Source: Verrucomicrobiales bacterium
Lineage (GTDB): Bacteria; Verrucomicrobiota; Verrucomicrobiia; Verrucomicrobiales; V1-33
DNA: 64,000 bases
Direction of reading: 5' to 3'
Assembly: GCA_028293125.1 (NCBI GenBank)
Contig: JAQGPJ010000038.1
Location: 58,728-122,727, forward strand
Position numbers and translations under genes: made by a program. Of this stretch, positions 36,034 through 44,116 are shown piece by piece. The number at the start of each line of letters is the position of its first letter. Position 1 is the first letter of the stretch. The notes beneath the pieces were generated by a model. The model was not told the origin of the DNA, ran no database searches, and saw only the letters and a list, made by a program, of their open reading frames with translations.

Positions 36034-38661
36034 ATGATCCTCCGCTTCTCCCGCCCGCCGCTTTCATCCCCGCTCCGGCTGGCGCTTTCCTCCCTTCTGC
36101 TGACCTCCCCTCTGCTGCCGGCGGCATTGGAAATGCCGAAATTTTCGGAGACCGCGCAGCCGAAGGCGGGCGTGCCGCAGGGGAAAGTGGAGAAGCTGAG
36201 GCTGGAGGATTCCAAAGTTTTTCCCGGCACGGAGCGGGAGTGGGCGGTTTACATCCCGGCGCAGTATCAGCAGGGACAACCGGTGAATCTGGTGGTGTTC
36301 CTGGATGGCTCCAACTATCTGAATCCCAATGGCGGAGCCCGCGCCACCGTGGTGCTGGACAATCTGATCGCCGCCGGGGAAATGCCGGTGACCGCCGCGG
36401 TTTTTGTGAATCCCGGAAGCATCGCCCCCCGGCTGCCCGGCGCCAAAGGCCGCAGCACCCGCAGCTATGAATATGATACGCCCGACGGGGACTGCGCGCG
36501 GTTCCTGCTGGAGGAGATTCTTCCCGAAGTCCGGAAAAGAGTGGAGCTCAGGTCCGACCCCGCCGGGTGGGCCATCTGCGGGGTCAGCAGCAGCGCCATC
36601 GCCGCCTTCACCGTCGCTTGGCAGCATCCGGAGCTTTTTGGGAATGTCATTTCCCACATCGGCAGCTACACCAATATCCGGGGCGGTTACGAATACCCTG
36701 CCCTCATCCGCGCCAGCAAAAGGCGGCCCAAATCCATCCGGGTCTGGATGCAGGATGGGGAGTCCGATCTCGACAACCTCCACGGCCACTGGCCGCTTTC
36801 CAATCAGGACATGGCCGCGGCTCTGAAATGGGCGGGATACGATTATTATTTTGAAGTCACCGGCGGCGGACACACCGGAGCCTCCGGCGGTGCCCTGCTG
36901 CCGCAGGCGTTGAAATGGGTTTTCCAGCCACCCGCAAAAGCCCAGCTGTCCCCGGCCCCGGAGCCGCAGGCACAGTCCGGTCCTGACAAAGCCCCGCGGC
37001 ATCCCGATGCCAGCCCGAAGCCGGGGGTGCCGGAGGGCAAAGTGGTGGAGATGCCAGTCTGGAAAAGCACCCTTTTCCCCAATACCGAGCGCCAGTGGTC
37101 CGTGTATGTGCCCGCCCAGTATAAAAACGATGGCAGTGCCGCCCTCATGATTTTTCAGGATGGGCACGACTACGTCAACCGGCAGGGAGCCTGGGGCGTG
37201 CCGACGGTCCTGGACAACCTGATCGCCTCCGGGGAAATCCCGCCCATGGTGGCCGTGTTCCTGAATCCGGGCCATGCTCCCGGCCGGGAAATGAAAACCC
37301 CTTGGAACAGCAGCAACCGCAGTGCGGAGTATGACGGTCTGGGCGACCGCTACGCGCGGTTTCTGCTGGAGGAGATTCTGCCGGAGGTGGAGAAGCAGTG
37401 GCCGGTGAGCCGGGATCCGGAAAAGCGCGGCCTCTGCGGAGCCAGCAGCGGTGGCATCTGCGCCTTCACCGCCGCCTGGGAGCGTCCGGACCAGTTCCGG
37501 CGCGTGCTCAGTACCATCGGAAGCTTTGTGAATCTGCGGGGCGGGAATGTGTATCCCTCGTGGATCCGCAAAACCGAGCGCAGGCCGCTGCGGATTTTTC
37601 TTCAGGACTCCACCGGCGATCTGGACAATCCCTTCGGCAACTGGCCGCTCGCCAACCAGCAGATGAACGCCGCGCTCAGCTACATGGGTTATGATGTGAA
37701 ATTTGACTGGACCGAAGGCTACGGTCACAACAGCCAACGGGGAGGGGCCATCTTCCCGGATGCCATGCGCTGGCTTTGGCGGAAGGAGCCCACGGCTTCC
37801 CTGCCCGGCAAAACCAGCGATGATCTTGCCGGGGACCTAACCCTGAACAAACTGCTGATCCCCGGGGAGGACTGGCAGCTGCTGGCCAGGGATTTCGGCG
37901 CCACCGACGGCCTGTCAGGCGACGCGGAGGGCAATCTGTATGTCAACGATCCGGCGAAGGGAGGCTACTGGCGGCTTGAGGCAGAGGGGAAAAAGACTCA
38001 AATCTCCTCCGAATGGGGCAGCGGCGCGCAGACCGCTCCCGATGGCCGCACTGTGTTCTGCCAAGGGGCGCACAGCCGGATCGCCGCTGTCGATCTGAAA
38101 ACCGGAGCCGTGGAGGTCCTAGCGGAGAAGGTGCAGCCGAACGATTTGGTGGTGACGCCGCAGGGGTGGATTTATTTCACCGACACCGCCAAGGGTGAGG
38201 TGGTGTTTCTGGACATCAAATCCAAATCGGCGCGCACAGCCGCCTCCGGCATCAGCGCCCCCAACGGCATCGCCCTTTCGCCGGATGGGGGCACCCTGGC
38301 CGTCAGTGAGTATGCCGGCGGTTATGTCCGCGCCTGGAGGGTCGGCGTTCAAGGGGAATTGGATGCCGGCCTGCCTTGGATGACGCTGCGCCAGCGGACG
38401 GAAACCACCAGTGGCAAGCCTGTCAAAGCACCCTCCGCCGGTGACGGCATGGTTTCCGACGCGGATGGCCGGTGGTATGTCACCAGCGCAGCGGGGCTTC
38501 AGGTTTTTGATCCCACCGGACGTGAATGCGGTCTGCTGACCTCCCCACCCGCATGCCGGCAACTCACCAGCGTGGCCCTTGCCGGTGCCAACCGTGAATG
38601 GATCTGCGTCGCTGCCGGCGATAAAATTTTCCGGCGCCGGATTGCGGCCAAAGGGTGGTGA
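36034..38661 (+). CDS. Secreted protein with two esterase domains and an SMP-30-like propeller
   Basis: 875 residues. Signal peptide (residues 1-32: LRLALSSLLLTSPLLPAALE). First alpha/beta-hydrolase (Fes/YieL esterase type) about 45-300: VVFLDGSNYLNP, nucleophile elbow ICGVSSSAIAAFTVAW. Second, about 330-590: LMIFQDGHDYVN, elbow LCGASSGGICAFTAAW. Both share RFLLEEILPEV and the YPxxIR-K-RRP stretch, so they arose by duplication. A C-terminal SMP-30/gluconolactonase-like propeller follows from about 610 (GDLTLNKLLIPGEDW, LSGDAEGNLYVND, SAPNGIALSPDGGTLAVSE). The likely substrate is an ester of a plant or algal polymer or a sugar lactone; this is a guess from the domains. Start at 36034 chosen for the signal peptide; a GTG at 36001 is also in frame. 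Confidence 0.85.
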   Translation: MILRFSRPPLSSPLRLALSSLLLTSPLLPAALEMPKFSETAQPKAGVPQGKVEKLRLEDSKVFPGTEREWAVYIPAQYQQGQPVNLVVFLDGSNYLNPNGGARATVVLDNLIAAGEMPVTAAVFVNPGSIAPRLPGAKGRSTRSYEYDTPDGDCARFLLEEILPEVRKRVELRSDPAGWAICGVSSSAIAAFTVAWQHPELFGNVISHIGSYTNIRGGYEYPALIRASKRRPKSIRVWMQDGESDLDNLHGHWPLSNQDMAAALKWAGYDYYFEVTGGGHTGASGGALLPQALKWVFQPPAKAQLSPAPEPQAQSGPDKAPRHPDASPKPGVPEGKVVEMPVWKSTLFPNTERQWSVYVPAQYKNDGSAALMIFQDGHDYVNRQGAWGVPTVLDNLIASGEIPPMVAVFLNPGHAPGREMKTPWNSSNRSAEYDGLGDRYARFLLEEILPEVEKQWPVSRDPEKRGLCGASSGGICAFTAAWERPDQFRRVLSTIGSFVNLRGGNVYPSWIRKTERRPLRIFLQDSTGDLDNPFGNWPLANQQMNAALSYMGYDVKFDWTEGYGHNSQRGGAIFPDAMRWLWRKEPTASLPGKTSDDLAGDLTLNKLLIPGEDWQLLARDFGATDGLSGDAEGNLYVNDPAKGGYWRLEAEGKKTQISSEWGSGAQTAPDGRTVFCQGAHSRIAAVDLKTGAVEVLAEKVQPNDLVVTPQGWIYFTDTAKGEVVFLDIKSKSARTAASGISAPNGIALSPDGGTLAVSEYAGGYVRAWRVGVQGELDAGLPWMTLRQRTETTSGKPVKAPSAGDGMVSDADGRWYVTSAAGLQVFDPTGRECGLLTSPPACRQLTSVALAGANREWICVAAGDKIFRRRIAAKGW

Positions 38662-38764
38662 GGATGGATGGCCTACATCGTCGTTTCCCGGAAATCAGTC
38701 CTGTATCACAAAGCCGTGCGATGCGGATTTTCTTATCGACTGGCCCTTCAGCACGGCGTAATGC

Positions 38765-39088
38765 ATGGTGATTCTTATGGCCAATCCTGCCTTTGACCGC
38801 CATTACTATAACCCCGGCAACTGGAAGTTGGGCTTCATCTACTTCTGCCCGTCCGATAAGCGTCTGATCGTTTCCAAGCGCATCCGGGCGCTCGGCTGGA
38901 CGCTGAATTTTGCCCGCCCGCTGGCGGTGCCCTTTGTTTCCTTTGTCGGGGCTTTGGTTTTGGCCATTCTTGATCTGATCGGTTCATTCGGAAACGCCAG
39001 CGACTTTCAGATGGCTTGTGAACTGCCTCTGATTCTTGGACTGATCGCCCTTTGCTGCTGGCTGGCCAAACCGCGCCATGCCGGCTAG
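38765..39088 (+). CDS. DUF5808-like small membrane protein
   Basis: 107 residues. Opens with NPGNWKLGFIYFCPSDKRLI and LGWTLNFARPLAV, the signature of DUF5808 proteins, then two membrane segments (PFVSFVGALVLAILDLIG and LPLILGLIALCCWLA). Function unknown. The ATG at 38765 or the one at 38777 (MANPAFDRHYY) could start it. It follows the esterase gene by about 100 bases; no operon is evident. A strong terminator for the opposite-strand rhodanese gene lies past its end. Confidence 0.68.
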   Translation: MVILMANPAFDRHYYNPGNWKLGFIYFCPSDKRLIVSKRIRALGWTLNFARPLAVPFVSFVGALVLAILDLIGSFGNASDFQMACELPLILGLIALCCWLAKPRHAG

Positions 39089-39141
39089 ATCGAAGGCCGC
39101 CGGCTTTTGGGGAGCCCCCAGTCCCCTGCCCTTTTGAAAAC

Positions 39142-39178
39142 AAAAAGCAGCGCCGTTCCGAGGACGGAACGGCGCTGC
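39142..39178 (-). terminator. Terminator of the rhodanese gene
   Basis: Perfect 14-bp stem (39147-39160 with 39165-39178), loop AGGA, followed on the minus strand by TTTTTG TTTT. It lies 44 bases past the stop at 39222. Confidence 0.92.
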
Positions 39179-39221
39179 CGGAATCAGTTGTCAATTACCA
39201 GTGAAACTGGAAAGCGGCGGA

Positions 39222-39608
39222 TTACTTGCCGGCTTCGAGCTTTTCCTTGGCTTCCTTCCAGCCGGAGATGCCGGCGGCGAGGTGCTTCACATTGGTGTAG
39301 CCCAGGGCTTCAGCCTTCTTGGCGGCGGCTTTGTAGGCACCGCAGGAAGGACCGCCGCAGTAAGCGACAACCAGCGCGTCCTTCTCCTTGGGCAGGAGGG
39401 TGGCGAGCTTGGCTTCGTTGGCTTCGAAATCGATGGCGGTCGGCACATGGCCGGTTTTCCAGGAATCGGTGCCATTGACGTCGATAACCGTGACTTTTTT
39501 GTCCGCGATGGCCTTTTTCAGGTCCCCAATGCTGATATCCTTGAACTCACCAGCGAAGAGGCTGGAGGCGCACATGAGGGTGAGAAGAGCGGTGAGCAGT
39601 TTTTTCAT
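39222..39608 (-). CDS. Exported single-domain rhodanese-like protein
   Basis: 128 residues. Signal peptide MKKLLTALLTLMCASSLFAG, then one rhodanese domain: FKDISIGDLKKAI, VTVIDVNGTDSWKTGHVPTA, and the active loop VVAYCGGPSCGAYKAA, where the first Cys takes the catalytic place and the second gives a CxxxxC pair; NVKHLAAGISGWKEA closes it. Rhodaneses move sulfane sulfur; a periplasmic one may act in redox or sulfide handling. It forms its own transcript, closed by a terminator, with lower GC at third positions and lysine-rich codons than the neighbours. Confidence 0.88.
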   Translation of the reverse strand: MKKLLTALLTLMCASSLFAGEFKDISIGDLKKAIADKKVTVIDVNGTDSWKTGHVPTAIDFEANEAKLATLLPKEKDALVVAYCGGPSCGAYKAAAKKAEALGYTNVKHLAAGISGWKEAKEKLEAGK

Positions 39609-39717
39609 CGGGTTGTCTTTGTTGGAGTTGGGAATACCGCACCCTCATCTCCACAAGGAGAAAAGGCACGGACCGCGCGGCACTGTCACTGACGGTGCAG
39701 CGAGGAGGATTATTCGA

Positions 39718-39736
39718 CGAAAAATACGATTTTTCG
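39718..39736. promoter_or_regulatory. Inverted repeat upstream of the rhodanese gene
   Basis: CGAAAAAT, 3-base spacer, ATTTTTCG, a perfect 8-bp dyad about 110 bases before the rhodanese start. It could be an operator; no known consensus was recognised. Confidence 0.3.
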
Positions 39737-39878
39737 ACAGAGCAATCCTACGTGAAAGCGCAGTCTCCCAAGGCGGCAGTCTAATGGAATGAAGGAAAAT
39801 TCATTCATAAATCGTCCATATCCAACCAACCAGCCAGCTTTCGGCGGATGCTGCCACGGACAACCATGAAAGGATTCG

Positions 39879-40442
39879 TCAAACCGCGATCTCCAGCCCT
39901 TTGTGCCCGATCTGCTTGATGGTGCGGTTGATCATTTCGAAGTCGATTGGTTTCTGGATGACCATGATCAGGCCGTTTCTGAGGATGCGGCTCAGGATTT
40001 CGCTGTCCGGGTAGCCGGTGATGATGATGATGGGGATCTCCGGATGGATCTCCTTGATGCGCAGGTAAACCTCATCGCCGGACATATCCGGCAGCTGGAG
40101 ATCCAGAAACACCAAGTCAAACTTCTGTTTCTCCGCGTGGGCGATCGCCTCCGCTCCCGTGCCGACAACGATGCGGCCGAACCCGGCCTTTTTCAGGAAC
40201 TGCTTGAAAATGGCCTGCAGGCCGCTGTCGTCATCCACCACCAGCACCGTGGGCTGGCCGCCAGAGGTTTCGGATTTGAGGACATCGCGGTCCAGCAGCA
40301 GCCGCTTGATGCGCCACCGGCCCCCGATCTGCACCGCCGGCAGCTGACCCCGCTGCACAAGGTAATAGACAGTGGGCAGCGGAATGCGAAGGTACTGTGA
40401 AGTTTCCTTCACCGTCATCAGTTCGGGCAATTCATCAGCCAT
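39879..40442 (-). CDS. Response regulator with N-terminal excisionase-type HTH and C-terminal receiver
   Basis: 187 residues in an unusual order. Residues 1-55 are an excisionase/MerR-like helix-turn-helix (LMTVKETSQYLRIPLPTVYYLV ends in GGRWRIKR). Residues 65-185 are a receiver domain with the acidic pair VVDDD, the phospho-acceptor LVFLDLQLPD, the switch Thr in IIITGYPD and the Lys in VIQKPI, so it should be phosphorylated. Most response regulators have the receiver first. No histidine kinase gene lies close by. A perfect GGATAAT dyad at 40538-40554 upstream may be its own binding site; this is inference. Confidence 0.88.
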   Translation of the reverse strand: MADELPELMTVKETSQYLRIPLPTVYYLVQRGQLPAVQIGGRWRIKRLLLDRDVLKSETSGGQPTVLVVDDDSGLQAIFKQFLKKAGFGRIVVGTGAEAIAHAEKQKFDLVFLDLQLPDMSGDEVYLRIKEIHPEIPIIIITGYPDSEILSRILRNGLIMVIQKPIDFEMINRTIKQIGHKGLEIAV

Positions 40443-40537
40443 AAAAGTGTGAGTGTGGGAAGACGTTTCGGGAGTTGAAAAATGTCCTGGTTTCCCACTC
40501 CACTCCTCCGGGAAATACCCGAAGTTATAGTGATCAT

Positions 40538-40554
40538 GGATAATCGGATTATCC
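40538..40554. promoter_or_regulatory. Dyad upstream of the HTH-receiver gene
   Basis: GGATAAT CGG ATTATCC, a perfect 7-bp dyad 96 bases before the start codon. A plausible operator for autoregulation or a promoter-overlapping site; not matched to a known consensus. Confidence 0.35.
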
Positions 40555-40704
40555 CAATGAGGATTGTCCGAATTACTTCGGATTGCAAGTAATTTTCAGA
40601 ATTGCGACTAATTCCTCAAAAGGCCGGCAGTTCTGAGAACCTGCAGGAATTCAACCACGCTTCTCCCATGATACGGCCTTGGACGGGCAGGAAGGACAGG
40701 TTTA

Positions 40705-41616
40705 TTACAAAGCCAGATGGCCGAGAGCCAGAAGCCCGTAATAGGTGTATTCGACATCCAGCGCGTCATCCGCCCAGTGGCCGTGAAACCCCCCCTCGGC
40801 GCTCCAAAGAGTGTCGATGAAATCCAGCAGCGGCTCCTTCCAAGGGGCGAAGGAAACCTGCATGCCGTCCAATGCATGCAGCGCCACCGCCGTGGAGAGC
40901 AGATCCGGCATGGGGGCGGCGGGCATGGCCTTGAAACCACCGGCGGGATGCTGCTGCGCCAGCAGCCACTGCCCGGTCGCGGCATCGGGGGTGCGCCGCA
41001 GATGCCGGTGCAGGGACACGGCGGCGGCGGTGGCTGGCGTGCTGCCAAAGGGCAGACCCGGCTCGTTGGCGTAGCCCCCGTCAGGCGTGCGCAGTGACTG
41101 CAGACAATCGTACAGCCGGTCCGCTGCCGGCAGTTCCGCTTTGAGATCAAAATGTGCGGCCCAGCCCAGCAGGCAGCCGTAAGCGGTACAGGTGGAGGCT
41201 CCCGCGCGCTGGTTGAACCCGCCATCCGGCGTGCGCCAGGCACCGAGGCGGTACTGGATGGCCGCCGCCGTGGCCGCATCCAGGGTTCCGGTTCCGGGCT
41301 TCCGGTCATGGCCGGCCGGGACCGCGCTCCAGCAGCGGGCCAGACAGCAGAGGTGCACGAAATCCAGACTCTCCCCGCCGCCGAATCCGCGCAGCCAGGC
41401 AGTCAGCGCAGGCCAGTCCGGCTGCCGCCGCAGGGCCAGCAGCCCCTCCAGGCCGAACACCGTGTAATACAGATCCGCTCTGCCCTCCCGGTCGCCAAAA
41501 GCCCCCTCCGGAGTCTGATGGGTGCGGATGAACGACTCCACCAGAGACACCGCATCCTCACCGAGCAGGCCGGGGGCCAACCGCGCCACCTGGAGCATTT
41601 CAAGCCGGAAACTCAT
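40705..41616 (-). CDS. Prenyltransferase/squalene-cyclase-type repeat protein
   Basis: 303 residues built from alpha-alpha barrel repeats of the kind in protein prenyltransferase beta subunits and terpene cyclases: THQTPEGAFGDREGRADLYY, WRTPDGGFNQRAGASTCTA, LRTPDGGYANEPGLPFGS, QHPAGGFKAMPAA, and WSAEGGFHGHWADDALDVEY. The Asp/Cys zinc ligands of true prenyltransferases are partly matched (Cys in HLCCLARCW and STCTAYG, DVEYTYYG). No DxDD cyclase motif is seen. Such proteins in Planctomycetes/Verrucomicrobia are of unknown role. A 56-residue membrane protein gene precedes it by 30 bases. Confidence 0.82.
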   Translation of the reverse strand: MSFRLEMLQVARLAPGLLGEDAVSLVESFIRTHQTPEGAFGDREGRADLYYTVFGLEGLLALRRQPDWPALTAWLRGFGGGESLDFVHLCCLARCWSAVPAGHDRKPGTGTLDAATAAAIQYRLGAWRTPDGGFNQRAGASTCTAYGCLLGWAAHFDLKAELPAADRLYDCLQSLRTPDGGYANEPGLPFGSTPATAAAVSLHRHLRRTPDAATGQWLLAQQHPAGGFKAMPAAPMPDLLSTAVALHALDGMQVSFAPWKEPLLDFIDTLWSAEGGFHGHWADDALDVEYTYYGLLALGHLAL

Positions 41617-41646
41617 AGGTTTGCTTCAATCAATCAGGTTTGCCTG

Positions 41647-41817
41647 TCACACCGCCCCGAACCACCCGCGCACCGCCTTCCAAGCGCGCTCCACCTCCAC
41701 CTCCGCCCCCTTCTGAAACCGGCTCCAGCCGGGGCCATGCTCAAAAAACACCATCCACGCAAACACCGCCGCCATGTGGAGCAGAATCACAAAAAGCCAA
41801 CGGGTCAGACGCATCAT
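41647..41817 (-). CDS. Small membrane protein before the repeat-protein gene
   Basis: 56 residues: MMRLTRWLFVILLHMAAVF gives one membrane segment, followed by a short charged tail (FFEHGPGWSRFQKGAEVEVE). I do not recognise it. It is shorter than the open frame, which extends up to 41994 without good sense. Lies 30 bases before the prenyltransferase-repeat gene, on the same strand, so the two probably share a transcript. Confidence 0.55.
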   Translation of the reverse strand: MMRLTRWLFVILLHMAAVFAWMVFFEHGPGWSRFQKGAEVEVERAWKAVRGWFGAV

Positions 41818-42035
41818 CAAAGTCGGAAAACGTCGCAGGCATAAGCCGGTCGGTCCCTGACGTCGAGTGATGATTTCCGTACCGCAATCCGCAGCGGCGG
41901 GTTGAACGGGTTCTGGCGGGATGCGTGGGATGGCCATTCCCCCGGCAAACTTGGATATTGCATTACCGTTTGATATTGTGTGGCTTGCAACCAAGCGTCA
42001 GGAACGCGGCACCATTTATGCGGCGGCGTGGCTTC

Positions 42036-43154
42036 ATGAGCCTCTTTTTCGCCCGCACCCCTGCTCCTCTCAAACCCGCCCGCGAACTTCCGGTCTGCTC
42101 CTGCGGCGCGCTGCTGTTCCGCGAAAACACTGGCTGTGTCACCTGCGGCTCGGCGGTCGGCCATGTGCCTGACGTCTCCATTCTGACATCTTTCAGCATC
42201 CTGCCGGATGGAAGGTGGAAATCCGACCATCCGGAACTCCGTGGACGCCACTTCAAACCCTGCTCCGGCCGTGCCCTCGTGCATCAGTGCAATTGGATGC
42301 TGGATGCAAAGGACAATGCCAGCCAATGCCTGTCATGCTCCCTGACCCGCACGATTCCCGACCTTACCGTGCCGGGCGCGCCGGATCACTGGGCCGCGGT
42401 GGAGCACACCAAACGCCAAGTGGTGATCCAGCTTCTGCGCTTGGACATTCCCGTGAAATCAAAACTCACCTATCCGGATGGAGTGTGCTTTGACCTGCTG
42501 GAGCCCCAAGCCGCCGGAACCCTGGTGATGACTGGGCACGAGGATGGGGTGATCACGCTGAACCTCAGCGAGGCCAACCCCGCTCACCGCACCGCCACCC
42601 GCGAGCTGATGGGTGAGCGCTACCGCACCCTGGCCGGCCATCTCCGCCACGAACTGGCCCATTATTACTGGGATATGCTGGCTGTGAGCCCCGCGTGGCT
42701 GGAGCAATGGCGTGAGGTGTTCGGCGATGAGCGCCAGGATTACGGCGTGGCGCTCCAGCGGCATCATCAGAACGGTCCTCCGGGGGACTGGAGCCTTAAA
42801 TACATCAGCCCCTACGCCAGCAGCCATCCGTGGGAGGACTGGGCCGAGTGCTTTGCCCACTACCTGCACATGGAGGAGGGACTGGAGACCTCCGCGCAGC
42901 TCGGCATCGATCTGCGGAAACTGCATCTCCGCGCGGTGCCGTTTGACCGGTCCGTGCTGGGCGGGGATATCAGCCGCCGCAGCGCGGAGAAATTTCTGGA
43001 ACGGATCGACCGCTGGGTGCTGCTGGGACTGGCCACCAATGAGTTGAATGCCGCGCTCGGACACGAGCCCGCCTATCCTTTTGTGCTCAACATCGCCGTC
43101 GTCAGGAAACTGCACTTCATTCAGGAAAGTCTGACCGCCCTCAGTGAGGGATGA
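42036..43154 (+). CDS. Putative zinc-binding metallopeptidase (COG4307 type)
   Basis: 372 residues. The N-terminus has two zinc-ribbon knuckles (VCSCGALLFRENTGCVTCGSA is one block of CxC...CxxC, the second pair in QCNWML and QCLSCS). The peptidase part carries HELAHYYWD, an HExxH motif, and a downstream EDWAECFAHYLHMEE helix that may supply the third ligand. Cytoplasmic by lack of a signal peptide; substrate unknown. The ATG at 42036 (MSLFFARTP) or the one at 42018 could start it. Closed by the terminator at 43185. Confidence 0.82.
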   Translation: MSLFFARTPAPLKPARELPVCSCGALLFRENTGCVTCGSAVGHVPDVSILTSFSILPDGRWKSDHPELRGRHFKPCSGRALVHQCNWMLDAKDNASQCLSCSLTRTIPDLTVPGAPDHWAAVEHTKRQVVIQLLRLDIPVKSKLTYPDGVCFDLLEPQAAGTLVMTGHEDGVITLNLSEANPAHRTATRELMGERYRTLAGHLRHELAHYYWDMLAVSPAWLEQWREVFGDERQDYGVALQRHHQNGPPGDWSLKYISPYASSHPWEDWAECFAHYLHMEEGLETSAQLGIDLRKLHLRAVPFDRSVLGGDISRRSAEKFLERIDRWVLLGLATNELNAALGHEPAYPFVLNIAVVRKLHFIQESLTALSEG

Positions 43155-43184
43155 TCAGGGGTGAAGGAAAAGTTTTTAAAACGG

Positions 43185-43210
43185 ACCGGGTCCATGGGAC
43201 CCGGTTTTTG
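43185..43210 (+). terminator. Terminator after the metallopeptidase gene
   Basis: Stem ACCGGGTCC / GGACCCGGT with a 3-base loop, followed by TTTTG TTTTG; 31 bases past the stop. Confidence 0.9.
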
Positions 43211-43381
43211 TTTTGGAAGACTTCATGCGGATGCCTTTGGGCAGAGTGGAGAATTAAATTTCATGCATTTTACCCAATAGCTGAATTTTTTAACAGGATC
43301 TCAATGCCGATTTCCGGCATCGGCATGGGAACGGCTGGTATTCCGGCAAGGCACTGATTACGATGCCGGCAAACACCATCC

Positions 43382-44017
43382 ATGAAAAAATCCCTCTCCC
43401 TGCCGCTTTCCCGGCGGCTTGACACCCACTTCCTCACCTGCTCCGCGATTGTTGCCGGAGTCAGCACCTTCACCGCCACCAAAGCTGATGCCGCGGTCAT
43501 CTACAGCGGTGTGGTGAACGCCCCGATCCAGCCCACCTCGGTTAATGGCGGGATGTATTTCGACTTTGAGCTTCCGGGCACCATCACCCAAGGCGCCCGC
43601 TTCGACACTTGGGATGTGAATCCCTATGAGTCCGGCACCAAAATCTACATCAACAGCAACACCAGCATGGTGGCCACCGGCACCAGCGCCACCAACCTGC
43701 TGGCCGGCGCGGTCATCGGACCGGATTCCATTTACAATGCAGTCTCCGACCGCGTCCTGACTGTCACGCCGCCGGAAAGCGGCAGTGTGTATCTGGGCTT
43801 TAAATTCACCAGCAACAATCCTTCGGGCACTGCGGTCATGTACGGCTGGGCACAGCTGGAGATCACCAACGGCGCTCCGGGCAATCTGGTGAGCTTCGCC
43901 TATGAGAACAATGGTGAGCCCATCGCCGCCGCTGCCATCCCGGAACCATCCTCCCTGGGGCTGCTGGCCTTGGGCTCCTTGGGGCTGTCGCAGTTGCGCC
44001 GCCGCCGCGCCGCCTGA
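43382..44017 (+). CDS. PEP-CTERM sorting-domain protein
   Basis: 211 residues. Signal-like start (MKKSLSLPLSRRLDTHFLTC, then VAGVSTFTATKADAA), a beta-rich body of about 150 residues (MYFDFELPG, GSVYLGFKFTSNN, AVMYGWAQLEITNG) and the tail AIPEPSSLGLLALGSLGLS with QLRRRRAA. PEP-CTERM tails are cut by exosortase. The middle YGWAQLEI stretch resembles the one common to several PEP-CTERM proteins of this phylum. Own transcript, with terminator. Confidence 0.88.
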   Translation: MKKSLSLPLSRRLDTHFLTCSAIVAGVSTFTATKADAAVIYSGVVNAPIQPTSVNGGMYFDFELPGTITQGARFDTWDVNPYESGTKIYINSNTSMVATGTSATNLLAGAVIGPDSIYNAVSDRVLTVTPPESGSVYLGFKFTSNNPSGTAVMYGWAQLEITNGAPGNLVSFAYENNGEPIAAAAIPEPSSLGLLALGSLGLSQLRRRRAA

Positions 44018-44047
44018 GGTTTTTTCTACTCTTTCCCGCTTCGGCAG

Positions 44048-44087
44048 CGGCAGGGACGTTCAAAAGGCGTCCCTGCCGTTGTTTTTT
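44048..44087 (+). terminator. Terminator after the PEP-CTERM gene
   Basis: Perfect 11-bp stem CGGCAGGGACG / CGTCCCTGCCG with a 9-base loop and TTGTTTTTT after it, 31 bases past the stop. Confidence 0.92.
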
Positions 44088-44116
44088 GGCGGATTCCGCT
44101 TTTCACTCCTCACCCT

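Noticed and set aside
36064..37737. 557-codon minus-strand open frame
   Set aside because: Antisense to the double esterase, which has signal peptide and catalytic motifs.
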